From Anoplopoma fimbria (Eukaryota; Chordata; Actinopteri; Perciformes; Anoplopomatidae): a stretch of 64,000 nt of DNA. Under the pieces are notes generated by a model. It made no database searches. It was not told where the DNA came from and worked only from the letters and a program-made list of their open reading frames with translations. Shown here piece by piece: positions 14,501-27,600 of this stretch. Every line of letters starts with the position of its first letter. The first letter of the stretch is position 1. Made by a program: the position numbers and the translations under genes. The stretch lies in assembly GCF_027596085.1 (NCBI RefSeq), contig NC_072457.1:28552297-28616296 (forward strand), given 5' to 3'.

Positions 14501-15794
14501 CAAGACGAGGCGGGCGCCATGATAGCCTGCGCTCACTGCTGAACAAGGCATCAGTGTAAACATCACAGAAACAAAATCATACAGCCAGCTTTTAGAGATT
14601 TTGGTCGCTCCCCAATATTTTTAAGTTCCATATTTGGAGCTTGTGCTGTCCTGCTGAGCATCACAGCTCCATGGAGGATTCATGTGTTTATGTGACACAT
14701 TGAGCAGTGAGTGTTATTTACAAACTCCAAATGTACACTTTCACTGCTCTGTACAGCAAATGATGTGAGACTTACAAATATGGTTGTTATTATTCAGGGA
14801 AGTACGGTTAAGGCTGAGTTTTACATAAAATGACTTTTATCTGATCTTTCATAAACAGGGCTCTTGGTGTAGAAGGCGTGTCTGGAATATGGGATTGCTG
14901 TAACACTGCGCTGATGTTATTTTGAGTCTGCTATGCTTGTAAATAAATGAGGAGTTGTATTTGGAATAATTATGAGATATAATAAGGTGTTTATTTTCAG
15001 ACCTCAAAATGGCGCGCATGTGTTACTGTGTTCACTCAGTGTTTATCGACTGCGTCTGGACTTCTTGACTGTCTGAATGTCCTTCTGCTGACTCCCTCTC
15101 TGATGAACCATACTGAGGTGTCGCTGAGTGCAAGAGACACAACTATCATGGTTTAAATAGTCACAGCACCCAGCTGTACTGTACTGTATACATTTACTGG
15201 ATTTGACTTGCATTACTTGGTTGAGTCAGTCTGTACAGTACACTTGTTCTGTTGTAAAAATAAACAAAAAAAGGCTCAGTTTGTATCAGTTACTGGCAAT
15301 GACTTCACGGTGCTGCACAGCCCTGATCATTTTAATCTACAGGGTATAAATAGCAGGACATCATCTTCTATGTCAACCCAAATTTAGACTCATGAGCAAG
15401 CCCGGCTCAGGATGGGAGAACATGTGGAAAAACAAATCTGCAGCATTTACATGAATTGCTGTCATGATTTTTATTTGACCGTAGCTAGTCTGCTTTCAAC
15501 AGACTAGGGAACCACTTTCTTGCGTAATAAGACACTCACTTTACACACTTCGGTTTCAGCTGCTAACACTGCTATCTGCAGACACTTTATCCACCCGCCA
15601 ATGTCATTATCTCATTTTCTTATGTAATATATTATTTCAACATCCATGTCGTTTTACTTTATTTGTGACTATTTTTGCCATAATGCTCTATATAGTTACT
15701 CCGCAGTTTAGTTATTTATGTCGTTTGTTATGCTTTATTTGTATATAGTAAATGGTCAATATATAGTATTTCAGTGTTTAAATTTAACTTATCT

Positions 15795-15865
15795 GTTCTT
15801 GGACTTCTGCTGCTGTGACCCTGTATTTTCCTGTGTGAGATCAATACATTTTATATCTAATCTAA
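15795..15865 (+). repeat. Non-LTR element 3'-tail fragment
   Basis: 'ctgctgctgtgaccctgtat' followed by 'gagatcaatacattttatat' and 'ctaatctaaga' resembles the recurrent 3' ends of fish LINEs. It is truncated and old. Confidence 0.4.
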
Positions 15866-18800
15866 GATTAAGAGAGCCTAGTTGCACACTCATGGACCAC
15901 CCACACAGGTGTTTTCACTTCTACGTCTTATTGGACCTGTTAACGCGACCGTGTGGGCGTGTACAAAACATGTTTGATTGACACTTATTAGTATTAGTTT
16001 CAGCTCTGCTCGCTGTCACACATGTGTTTCTGGGGCACTAATAACTATGTGCCAACATTAATGTTATTAGAAACATCTGTGCTTCTCATTTCCTACTATG
16101 ACAAGTCAAAATGTCAACCTTTCTTACTTCTCAAAACATTCTGTTGGAGGTCCTCAAGCTTTAAAAGCTCAAAAAGACTCTTCTTAATTCCCAATAGCTT
16201 GTTAACATTATTTTTGACTGTTTTAGAAGTCTGCTACAAAAATGTTTTGCTTCTGGTTGTGGTTTCAAGACCCTGGTGCTGACTGTACCTATCTCCCCAA
16301 ATTAGTTTATTTGAATTTCTCTTATTCAAGTTTTAATTGGTCAAACAAGGTATGACCAGTCTAGATTTAAAATGACCACAAACACAAGTAACATAGTACT
16401 AAACATTTCTTCATCTGTGAGGCACACATATTTGTTCATGCAAAGCTAAATGTCACGTATAAAATATGGAATATTTACTTTTATGGAGTATTAAATATGC
16501 TTTATAGTCATTTGTGTATTTTTTCGCCTTCTTCAATTGTGCCATCACAGTTACCACCTCACTATTTTTCTGAATATTGGGTTTTTAAGGTCACGATAAG
16601 ACTTGCTGAATAGACCCAGTGAGTGAAATATATCCTCTTTGCATGGCTTACACCTTAATGCTCACTGTTTCCCACATTCCAGGAGCCACACTGGTTTGGA
16701 GCTGGCTTTGTTTGGCCGAGGCGCTCCTCTATAATGAGCAGAGCTACAGTGTCGGCCCGTCTCCTGTCACAGTATCTTACAGAGTTAAACATGGTTCATG
16801 AAAGGTTATACAATGTTATGAGGGGAGGACAAGCTGTTCATTTAACTACTTGTAGTGGGTGTAAATCCAGGGACTTTGATATTTTGCTTTGAATATCAAA
16901 TCTCTCAGCTCATTCATCTGAAATGTAGTATTCTCCCTGGGCCCGTTCACACTGTATATGTGGTTAATGTAGAGGGGTGCTGCAAGGGGAGGAAAACCAC
17001 GAATACATCAGGAGTGAGGGTTGGACAGAGTGCCTGGAAAATGTCAGGGATTATACAGAAGATATTTATTGTTTCAAAGCTACTGAGACCTATTGTGAGT
17101 TTCTGGCAGCACATCTGTTTATATGGTCAACTTGGACATTTACTTACAACAGTGACAACTGGGGTTGTACTAATATGTCTTATCTTTTTTTAATATAAGT
17201 GGTTTCAGGTGATACTGGGTTGTTGCTGATTTCCCATTATCCTATGGTATTTTGTGTACTTTCTCTATATTCCATATGTGAGTATGAATATGAATGTGAG
17301 TCATATCTCTGTCAGCGCTTTGATGGACTGGCAATCTGCCCTTTCTCTGTCTCGGGCCTCTAATTTAATGCCACAGATTGTTTTCCTGCTCACAGCAGAA
17401 ATGTCAACATCAACCCAGGCCAGGTCTGACCGAGTGGATATAGTCTGTAGGCCAAATAATGGTAAAAAAGTTCATGTTCTAAACCCAAAGCAGGAAACAA
17501 CCCCAGGCTATTAAGGCATGGCATCTTATTTAAGAAATGCAGTTTTGGTATCCTGTTGTTGCTCAGTATTAAGCTCACCAGTGAGTAAAATAAGGCAACC
17601 AAAGCCATCAATGTTCCCATGTGCTCCTGAGAAATGCCCTACAACTACTGCAATTACTTACATGGTTTCCTCTTCGAAGAAAATGGGCAGTAGTATTGAT
17701 TTTGTTTGTTAAGTTCCTCTCTGCAGTTATTGGACAACAGTCAATACAGATTAAATGTATTTGTGGAGAAAAAAACGCTGGCAGCCAATTAATCTGATGA
17801 ACCAATAACCAATCCCTAAAAGATATATATGCATTGATTAAAATAGCCCAGTCATGAAAAGTGGCTACTATGGTAATGCCAAATAGTTTGATAAATGGCA
17901 TGTGGTGTTATTAGGAGTATTATGTGACAAGATAATGAAAAAGATAGAGCTCTTTAGACATTTTCTGCTCCAGAAGAAAAGTGAACAATCAATCTCACCT
18001 ATTTAAGTAACTCTTGGCCTTCATTTAGCCACATTTATCTGTACTAATTGTCTTTAGTACTGGTGAAAATAGTGGCAGTGAGTCATACATACTAAATATA
18101 CAGTACACTATGCAAAATAATGCAGGATTTTACTTCAAAATTACTGTTTTTTTACCCTGCTGCAGAACACAGGTCTCTATTCAGACGAAAACAGTTTAGA
18201 AAAACATTGCAGAATTGTTTCCTCTTCAGCTGGATTTACTCTCATTTGGCATTCACGCCTATGATTCATTCTTTACAGGAAATAAAGGGAGCACAACATT
18301 CCTAGTTTACTTCCCTGTTTCTCTGTCGTTGTTTTTTATTTTATATACCATTAGTTTTAACCACTGAAGTTGTGCTTATGTTCTCTTGTATGTTTCCTTC
18401 CATGCCATCACCCTGCAGATGATAATAAGCCTGTGTGGCTGAATTTGGCACATTTACATGATGGTTCATGTAAATGATTGTGCATTGTCCCTTCTTGAAT
18501 ATATTTAACATAAACATAGAGTTGAACGATGTTATGGGATTTATTGAAATGTTGCAGGATTGATTTTCAGTACAACAGTTTGGGGAAACTTCTGATCCCA
18601 TATAAATCCTATTACAGGGGAAATTGTCATTCTTAAAGTGGCTATATAATTAATCATTTGCATTTCAATTGATCAAATAACTCTGTGTAATCGCAAGAGG
18701 TCACTTGTAGGGACAAACACAGCAACTCTGCTGTTTATGGTCTTTGAGTTTTTTTCTCTTTATTTTTTCTGCTTCTTGCTGCTCTCCGAGGATTGTTTTT

Positions 18801-21319
18801 GGCTGCAGCAAACTGCAGCTTTGTCCACTTATCCACTTGCAGGTGAATGACTCAGCAGCTAAAACCAGATATTTCACTAAGGAATTGGTGGAGACCAAAA
18901 CCAGAGCTCAAAGAATATATAGTTACACGCATAACTCTAAATGCTAATCTTGCTCCATGTCTGCGTGATCTGTAAATGAACAACTGTTTGCCAACAATTT
19001 TGCCATATCAGCAATGGATGTCTGTAGAGAGCTTGTTTTTGCGGCCAAGAAATATAAAAATCAGAAACTGCAGGTTTATGTTCATAACAGCTCCACATCT
19101 TAACCACTATTACTGATTACTGACAAATTAGTGTGCAATGAATAGTTATCTGTCTAAATAAAATAAAGAGGTGAAGATACATAATTCCAAAACAGATTAA
19201 TAGAGCCCCGGAGCAAATCCAAAGACATTATGCTTTTGTCTGGTCTCTCCTGTCCTCTCTGGGGTCCTACACATGTTGTCGTAACACTATTTCCTTAATG
19301 TCTTACTACTGAGTTACGGACACACAGTCAGACACATACGTATGCAGGCCAGATGTGAGTGTCTATCTGATTCCACATAATTAATCCAAACCCACGGCTC
19401 CAAGCTGCTGCTTGTTATCATGATGCAGTGTGATGGCAGGCAGCTCTCTCTACAATGGTTGTATTTTCATGGTCCGCTCTGTCTGGGGGAGGAATAAATA
19501 TTTAAAGTAATGAAACAATCCTCACACATAAATCTCTTGGAAATTATAAGCAGGGTTGAAATAAACACTATCTGTATCTAATTTGTGACTTTGCAATAAT
19601 TAATATCTGATCAAAAAGGTTGAAACTGAATGAAAATGTTTCTTTTCCAAAACAATTTTTGAGGGTTACAAGTTTTCTTTTTTTTATATATTTAGTTTTC
19701 TTGAGGGTGGCTTTATTGATGGGAAAGTAGGATAGGAATATATAAGCTTAATGCTTCTGCCTATGCCTTTTCAGTTATATTGTATACTATATTATATATA
19801 GGCTGTATACATTGTATCGTGTGATGACTGAATAAAAACACTGACTAAACTAAACTAAATTAAATCAGGGTCAGCTAGAGTCATATCTGATGCTGCTGCA
19901 GGCAGTTGGTAAACTGGTATCATGTTTTGACCTCACGCCTTGCACAACTTTTGCTTGTTAACTTTTTGTATATCTGAAATGTGATACACAAATATGGGTC
20001 TGGGCTGAATTATTCGAGAAAGCATCTTGGCAGTAAAACAAACAAGTGGGAATTATTAGCTGCTTGTTTCAAATGGGTTTCAGATTCTGTAAAACTGATC
20101 CAGGATCTGTAGTGACCTCAAAGCAGTTATGCGAGTTATGCGAGGTCATCTGAGCTGTCTCAAGAGCAGCCGTATGATGACACCAGCAGCAGAACGAGCT
20201 CCTGGGAAATATCTGTACTGGCCTCTGGTGTCCAATGTCTGTGTGGAGTCTGAATGTTGCAAAACTGCTAACGAGAGCAGCCAAGTGCACTTTGATGATG
20301 TAATCATAACCTCTCCATCTGGAAATGACAGTGCAGAAAACTGCTTACATTCCTGGTGCAAACATACAAGAAGGTCGTTGTTTGTTTCATAAAAATTGTG
20401 AAAATGCAGTTATAACGGCATACATTGTGTCTGTATATGTGCTGTAAACGCCTTGGTGTGTGAACAGTTTTAGTTTCTATCATTGAAGTATATTGTTCAG
20501 TACAAACAGCAGCAATAAGAGAAAAAGAAACATCTGAAGGAATATTGCAAAGCTAAAAATTGTGTGATAAAACTCCATCTTCTGCTAAGCCCCTAAAACA
20601 TTAATCATACTGGATGTGCTGGAAGAATTTACTTTTGAAGGACAAAAAACCTTTTTCCCCTCTTGATCGCAGCTTTGCCTCCACCCAAATAACAAATAGT
20701 GTTGCAAACTTTGGCATGATGTTAGGACATCTATGCTTAATATGTTTGCTTAAAATAGTTACCAGATGTTTCTGCATGTTGCTGCTATCAGTGTTGTTGT
20801 GTCCTCAGCAGGCTCAGAACATCTGGTTAATGCACAACAACGCTGCAGCCATCTTTGATTAAGTTCTGATCAAGGCAGCGTTAGCCCGGTTTAAGGGCCT
20901 GATTTTTGTGCACTGTGAATGTTTGAAATGGGAGTGTTATGGACTAATCTCTTCTAGACAGTTAGCAGTATATGATAACTCATTGTTAATTGTAGGTACT
21001 ACTTTGGTACTATAATATATTGCTCTGCTCGCTATACACAAAAGCTAAAGATTGACTACAGTTTTATATACATGTAATCTCACCCGATTCAAGATCAGTC
21101 ATCAAATTAATTTAAACACATAGGAGGGAAACAAAGAGGGATTTTCACATTGAAATGCACATAGTTAGCATTTCACAAGATATAAATTAACAATAAAACA
21201 AGGAATCAAGATAAGAGCTTCGAAAATGCAACTCCTCCACAAGAGGAATCTATTCCATCATTTTCAGAGCAATGATTTAACACCTGTGCAGTTTTTTATT
21301 CAAATTGTCTGTTTTCTAT

Positions 21320-21343
21320 GTCTGTGTGTGTGTGTGTGTGTGT
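21320..21343 (+). repeat. (TG)n microsatellite, short
   Basis: A (TG)n tract of about 24 bp. Confidence 0.9.
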
Positions 21344-24300
21344 ATTAAATCAGGAGTCTAATGGTTTCAAACTGACTTCCCGTGGAAAGCATGAGTTGAT
21401 TTTAAAGGGCACTCAGCGACAGACTCCAGAAGAAGCTGAAACCCACAGCCTGACATCACTTCACCTTATAAAAGTTAAGTCCTATTTAAATAGTTTGGTG
21501 CAGTTGGTTGCTGCTGCTGTTCCTTTATTGATCCCATATCAAAAACCTTGTTAACAGAAGAGAAGAAGAGGAAAATGCAAAGCCGGTACCAATAGAATTA
21601 ACGAGGGCTCTGCCAAGTAATTAAGAATGTCATCATTCTCACCTGTGTTAGACGGGTCGTAATGACTGCTGTGGTATTCAACTTTTCAATCACACATCCA
21701 TGTTTTTTCCCCAATACCAAGAGAAATTACGATTAAAAATAGTTAAATTTATTGGGTTCCTCATGTCCTTTTAATCCAATCATAATTAATGGGAAAGTTA
21801 AAAGCATTTTCAGGTCACTCAGTTTCTTGGTGAGTTTTATTATTCCTATAATCCACATTCATGCGTGCAGTCTGGTCAAGAGTAGGCTAATAAGGATACT
21901 TGAAGACAAGAATTGAATGATTGAGCTAGACTGTCCAGCTTCCGGTTTTAAAACCAATGGACCAAAGTCAGAAACTCAAAGTCATTATACCACATCTTTC
22001 AAATCCCACAGCCCTGGAAGACGGATCTACTCTGAAACGAGCACATCCGAGTCCCCTGTGTCTGTGATTAAACCATCGGATGTTGATAGATGTGAGCAAC
22101 AGCCTGCTTCAGACCCTGTCAGGTGGGATCGCTCGCTCACTAGAAGCCCTGAGGTTGGCGAACCAGCAGAGGAGCGGACATCGGATTTATCCATCAGCGG
22201 CTGAAGGCAGACTGAACCACTGCCCACCTCCCTGTGGTAGTAAATTACAAAGAATGAGACTCCTGAGATTATGAGACTGTGACGTGACTATATAACAGAG
22301 ACGGAGGAGATGGACACTGTATACTGTCTGTGGTGGAGACAGAGCCGAAAACAGAACGTGTGTTATGCTGCATGGAAAGCTATTATAGATCATCTTCACA
22401 GCCTCTCAAGGGAAGTGTTTCCTATACTTTGCTGCAGAACAGACGGCCCATTCAGAAACTGTTCAATAAACTTTGCACCACAAGGGCACAAAGATGTCCG
22501 TCTTTAGAATAAAATGGACCTTTTCTTCTTATCTGAACAATAATGAGATGAGCTGAAGGGCGACTTTTCAGGTGTCTTTTTGCATTGTAATATGGCAATT
22601 TGAATATTAATGAATTTTGCAGTGTCAAAACTATATGATGTTTTAGGAGACAGATTATTGTTCGTGTCTGTGTGCAGTTTACCAATTTAAACCTTTGGCC
22701 TTCCTCTGGCTGAGGGATTCCCGCACCTATTAAGAGCAATGAAGGATGGAGGAGCTGGTGCAGAAGCCATACAGGTGGTAAGATTAATGACCCCTTGTCA
22801 ACACATTGATGGCTAAAGAGCTGGAAAGTGGAGCAAATCAAATAAAAAGCCACACATTAAACATTATGGATACAAGGAATAGCTCAGAGATGTTTTGCTC
22901 TGACGTCAAATCTTTACCAATTTGACTTTTCCAGTCACTGCTGGCATCAAGACACATTTATCAACATGATTTAACAAAATGGAAAAGTTTTCAGAACAGG
23001 AGTAATGTACGGAAACATACTTGTATTGGAGAGGTCATGGTTAAAAATAACAACGTTAAAAAGCTCCCAACTCGGCTTTTCTCTTCATGATTTCCACATT
23101 TCTACGACTACAATGCTGTGTGAAACTGAAATCTTATCTCTGACTGTGAGCCAGAGATTGTTTAAACAAAGGGGAGATGCGGTTATGATGCAACATGGCA
23201 GGGAGTGAACATTAAGCCTTGACGTTTCAAGGAATGTGTACACAATGGAACATTTTTTAACAACTAAGGCGCCATCAGAAGTAGAGCAATCTGCATGGAA
23301 GCCTACGGAAAAATACCCCCGATACAAACTAATTTACAGTTATTCAACACAGCGCTGTTCACCCGTTCCTCCATGAGAGAGAATTACATCCTGGTGGGCT
23401 GAAGAGTGAAATGTTAAGTGAGCCTGAGACACAACAATGTGGCCTTGGGTTTAAGGCAGTGAGCATTCCTGTCATCTCTCCACTCTACACCCTCCAATAA
23501 ACACATAAAATAACCCAAAATGATCATTTCTTTTTTCAATTAAGGTAGATCCGAAACATGTTGATAAAAAACAAAATAAAAGATGACAGCAGACACAGCA
23601 AAAGGGAAATGCAATGTAAATGGGAGGATACAAAAATGCATTTGGGTGCATAGAGACGAGAGAACTTGTCTGCTGGATTTTGCTGATTTATCAATTTATT
23701 GATCAAGTTGACACCGCGGACATGTTCATCTGGTGTCTATGTGGACAATCTAAATCTGTATTATGAGTCTTACAGTGAGTCCTGGGGGCGCTGGTGTAGT
23801 GCAGGTTGTCTGTTATAAATTGTCTACTGATTTGTAAAAAAAAAAAAAAAAATACATGTTTTGTATATACAAGACACAATTTAATTAATATAATAAGTGT
23901 TAAAAAACATGTAAAAAGACCAGAGAAAGAATACATTATTTGCAGTTATACCTGAAGAAAGTGTAAATAATGGAAACCGAGTCTCTGTGGTCAACATGGT
24001 TGAGGCATTGATTTTCAGGAGATTACAGTACTGATAACATTTTTCTTCCCACCAAGTTGTCAACAGTTCAAATTCTAGTTATTTCTTGTCTCAGTGTTTT
24101 GCTATTGATAAACATTTCCATTTAAAAAAAAAAAAAAAAAGAGGGAGAATCCATCCAGATTTATGGTAAAAAACCCTTTAAAAATAAATCTATAAAACAA
24201 GTCTCAATTCCAAAACATATTAAGCAGATAAAGAATAAGGACGAACACACAGTCTACTCAGTAGGACAAAAACAGAAAGAGAAAATCACTGACCAGGATC

Positions 24301-24685
24301 ATTCTCTCAGTGTCCGACATGAAACAATGACAAATATCGAATTGTTCACATTCAAACACATTAACAACATTGATACAAATGGTAAGAAGTATGAGCAGGA
24401 GGAGGAAAGCACTGGACATCAAAAAGAGGAATGAACCGGCTTTGGATATTTACCCCAAAACATCCAGTGATCAGTATTGTGATCTATTGCGTTCAGTGGA
24501 TTTTACCTGAGTGGACTACGTTCAGCTGCTTTCCTCATATGGCTCATGCTTGCCCTCTCTAGGACAAAAAAGGAACATCAAATTTGCACTTTTTACCAAC
24601 AATTTGTTACCTCAAACTAGACATAAGGCCTTCGTCTTGACTCTGCCTTGACATTTTAATGTGAACTACAGAGAGACTTTGTGGA

Positions 24686-27600
24686 CTAGACGGCGACTGG
24701 ATGGACGAGTGCTGGAGCTGCCACCGGTGCAGCCGGAGGAGATGCTTTGCCTTTGTAGCCCAGCGACAGGATGTGTTTCTGCAGGTGTGTGATCCATCGC
24801 TCCTGAACCGACAGAGGTCCATGAAACACTTCCTCACAGAACCTGAAGAGCAGCACAGAGAGGGAGGTACGGTATTAACTGCAAGGTACAGCTGGGCCAA
24901 ACAGAAATATTTAGTGTTCATCAGCTGTCCCTAATTATATTGTTGTCTCTTTCAAAGTTGTCAAAATGATTGTACCCCACATCTAAGTGTGTCTGTCCTT
25001 GTTCCAATCTGTCATTATTGAAGCTTATTGGGTGAAATATTAAACTCCACGCTTTTTAATGGAAATAATTTAGATGTCTAAAACGACATGAACTGACATA
25101 TTTTGTATCTTTAAGAGTTTGGGATCTCCACTAGAATTTAAAATGAAGTTCAGAATGTTTGAGCAGTATTTGGCTGCACTGCATACATTGGTAAATAATG
25201 ACCCTGCAGCAGGCTGCTGGTTGTGATCTGGTTAAGAACACAAAGCCAGGTACCATGCCAAACCAAACGTAAAGCAAAGCCAATCCCCACTCAAAGTGTT
25301 TTAGAAGTCTGTCACTCGCACATCTCATGGAACAGATTCACTTTCATTTTCTTAAATGTATTAATTCACATTGACTGCTGCTGTCCAGAGAGATGTTGCT
25401 GAAAGATGTTATACGAAGACGGAGTTAGTGTGAAGTCTCGCTACTGGTAGAGATTCCCAATAAGATGCTGGTGATATAAGCACACATGTCTGGTTTGAGT
25501 CTGATCTCTTTCTCCCCTTATTCCATGTCACCTCTCTTCTGACCTCTACCTTATAATGGCAGCTGGTAGAAATGATCCTGGAGGTCACCTCATTGGTCAA
25601 TTAATCTAAACCAGTTACTCACAGAATACAAGGGGGATGTCATTCTTTGTTTTCTTGTAGACTGACCTGCACTTAAGGGAGTAGATTTTTCCCACCAGTT
25701 TGACCAGAGGTGTAAGTGGGGGCTTTGGCAGCATAGCGGGGATGCTGCCTGACCGTGATGGCTGATGGGAATTGGTGTGTTGATTTTCTTCCCCTGCTGG
25801 CAAAACACGTTTTGGTGGATGGACTCCTGAAACCACAGAAAAAGGTTCTATAAACATCTAGAAATGGGTTTTTTTTAAATCAATGACAGTATATCTGTAT
25901 CCAGCTATTTGAATCTCTCACCCCTTGCGGAGCGCACGCCGGGGTCGCCGTGGGCTGCAATGGTCCGTGTGTGGCTGTTTGAGTGCCTGGATGAGCCGGC
26001 AGTCACACCAAAGCTCTCCCTGCCCACCGAGAGCTTCAGGCTGCCGCCGGCGACAGAGTCAGAGTCTGTGGACAGAGAGGGCGAAGCAGCACCTCTCTGG
26101 GACTGAAAGAAAAGGAATGTACATGAGATTAGACTGAACATTGCTTAATACGTTGCTCGTATGCATCCTGATGTGAATTACTTAAAGCATATCTTAGAGC
26201 ACAGCCCACCTTCTTGATGTAAAGGTCTCCCATGCGATAGCGTTGGGTTATTGCTGCAACCTTGACGGGGTCCCTGCGGATCAACTCACTGAGGAGTTCG
26301 ATAGGCGAGCTCGCTCCGTCCACCTTCCATTCAATGATTCCCAGCTGTCGGAGGTGGGCCCGCGCGTGACTGGCCAGGGCCTTCCGGTTTTCAAAGTCAA
26401 AGCCACAAAGCTCACATGATGCTTCTGACACAAAGAAGACGACAGAGTCAGTATCTAAATACCCAGTGACAGAGCAAACATGTATCACCTGTTCAGTGCG
26501 TTCCAGATATAGTTTTAAGATGTTATATATATATATATATAGGTCTAATTTTTTTAAGGATAAGGCTGCTGTTGTTTTAAGTTTTTCTTGTTGACAATAA
26601 ATCCCATATTCTGTTTGTTGCACTCAGATTCATTTGTTCCCATTTAAGATATAAAGCTGGCCACTGTAGTTTATTACAAATGTAACTCGAACTGGAATAC
26701 CATTTGCATTTGTAGAGGACTATTTTCCAGCTGCAGACCAACAAACATTTGGTGTTCTAGTTAATATTTATGGCACTTTTCACAATTGACCGTGTCCTCA
26801 GTGTCACAGAGTACAACAGTGTGGCTCACTATCCTATAACAACATGGTTGTAAAATGAAGGCATAATCAGCTATTGCTTTAGAGTGGAGTTAATATATTA
26901 CCGTTGTGTGAGGCCCCACTCCTGCCAGGTGAAGGTTTCTCCTTCATGGAATAATCCAGAGGTGCTGTGGAGGGGCTGGCAGCTGGCTCCCCTGACTGGA
27001 GGCCGTCATGGGACCTTCTGGAGCCTTGAGGGCTCCACATGGCTCTGCCTGAAGACCGGGAGGGCACAGACAGTTTCTTGCCTTCTTCACCACGCATCAT
27101 GACCTCTTTGAGGAGATCAATCGGAGATGTTCTGATCGACCAGGTGAGGCCGAGCTGGCGCAGATGGGCGCGGGCGTGACATGACAGGGCTTTGCGGGTC
27201 TCAAACAGCTGGCCACAGTAACTGCAAAGGACTGTTGGCGGGGATTGAACATCTGTTGGATGCCCGAAGGGAAATAAAGAGGATGAATACCCACTTTGGT
27301 GTACATACACAAACAAACAAAGTAACAAATTCTAAAAGGTAAAGGGTTTATTGCCTGCTTCTGAAATGGCACTTAAAAAGAACATTTGACAACTACTAAT
27401 TCAGATGAATGTCTCTCTGCTTTACCTGCATTCAGAGGCTTTGAGGCAGCAGGTGACTTCTGCATGGGAGAGTTGCCGTCAGCGCTGGATCCTTTCGGTT
27501 GAACAGACACCTCGATCTCAACGGGCTCAGGCTTCGGCTTCCTATGAAGGGGGTCCACTGCCAGCCTAAAGCCTTTCTTAGCCTTTGGGGCCCTGTTAAC

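Noticed and set aside
25905..26141. Ending wiz at the stop near 25905
   Set aside because: A GTGAGA donor at 25921 leads in phase to exons encoding the conserved [13 protein letters not shown] segment and terminal finger, as known for WIZ.
26129..26623. Full-length extension of the wiz finger-5 frame on both sides of the exon
   Set aside because: The acceptor (exon starts 26424) and donor (exon ends 26210) fit in phase with neighbouring exons. The flanking residues are intron.
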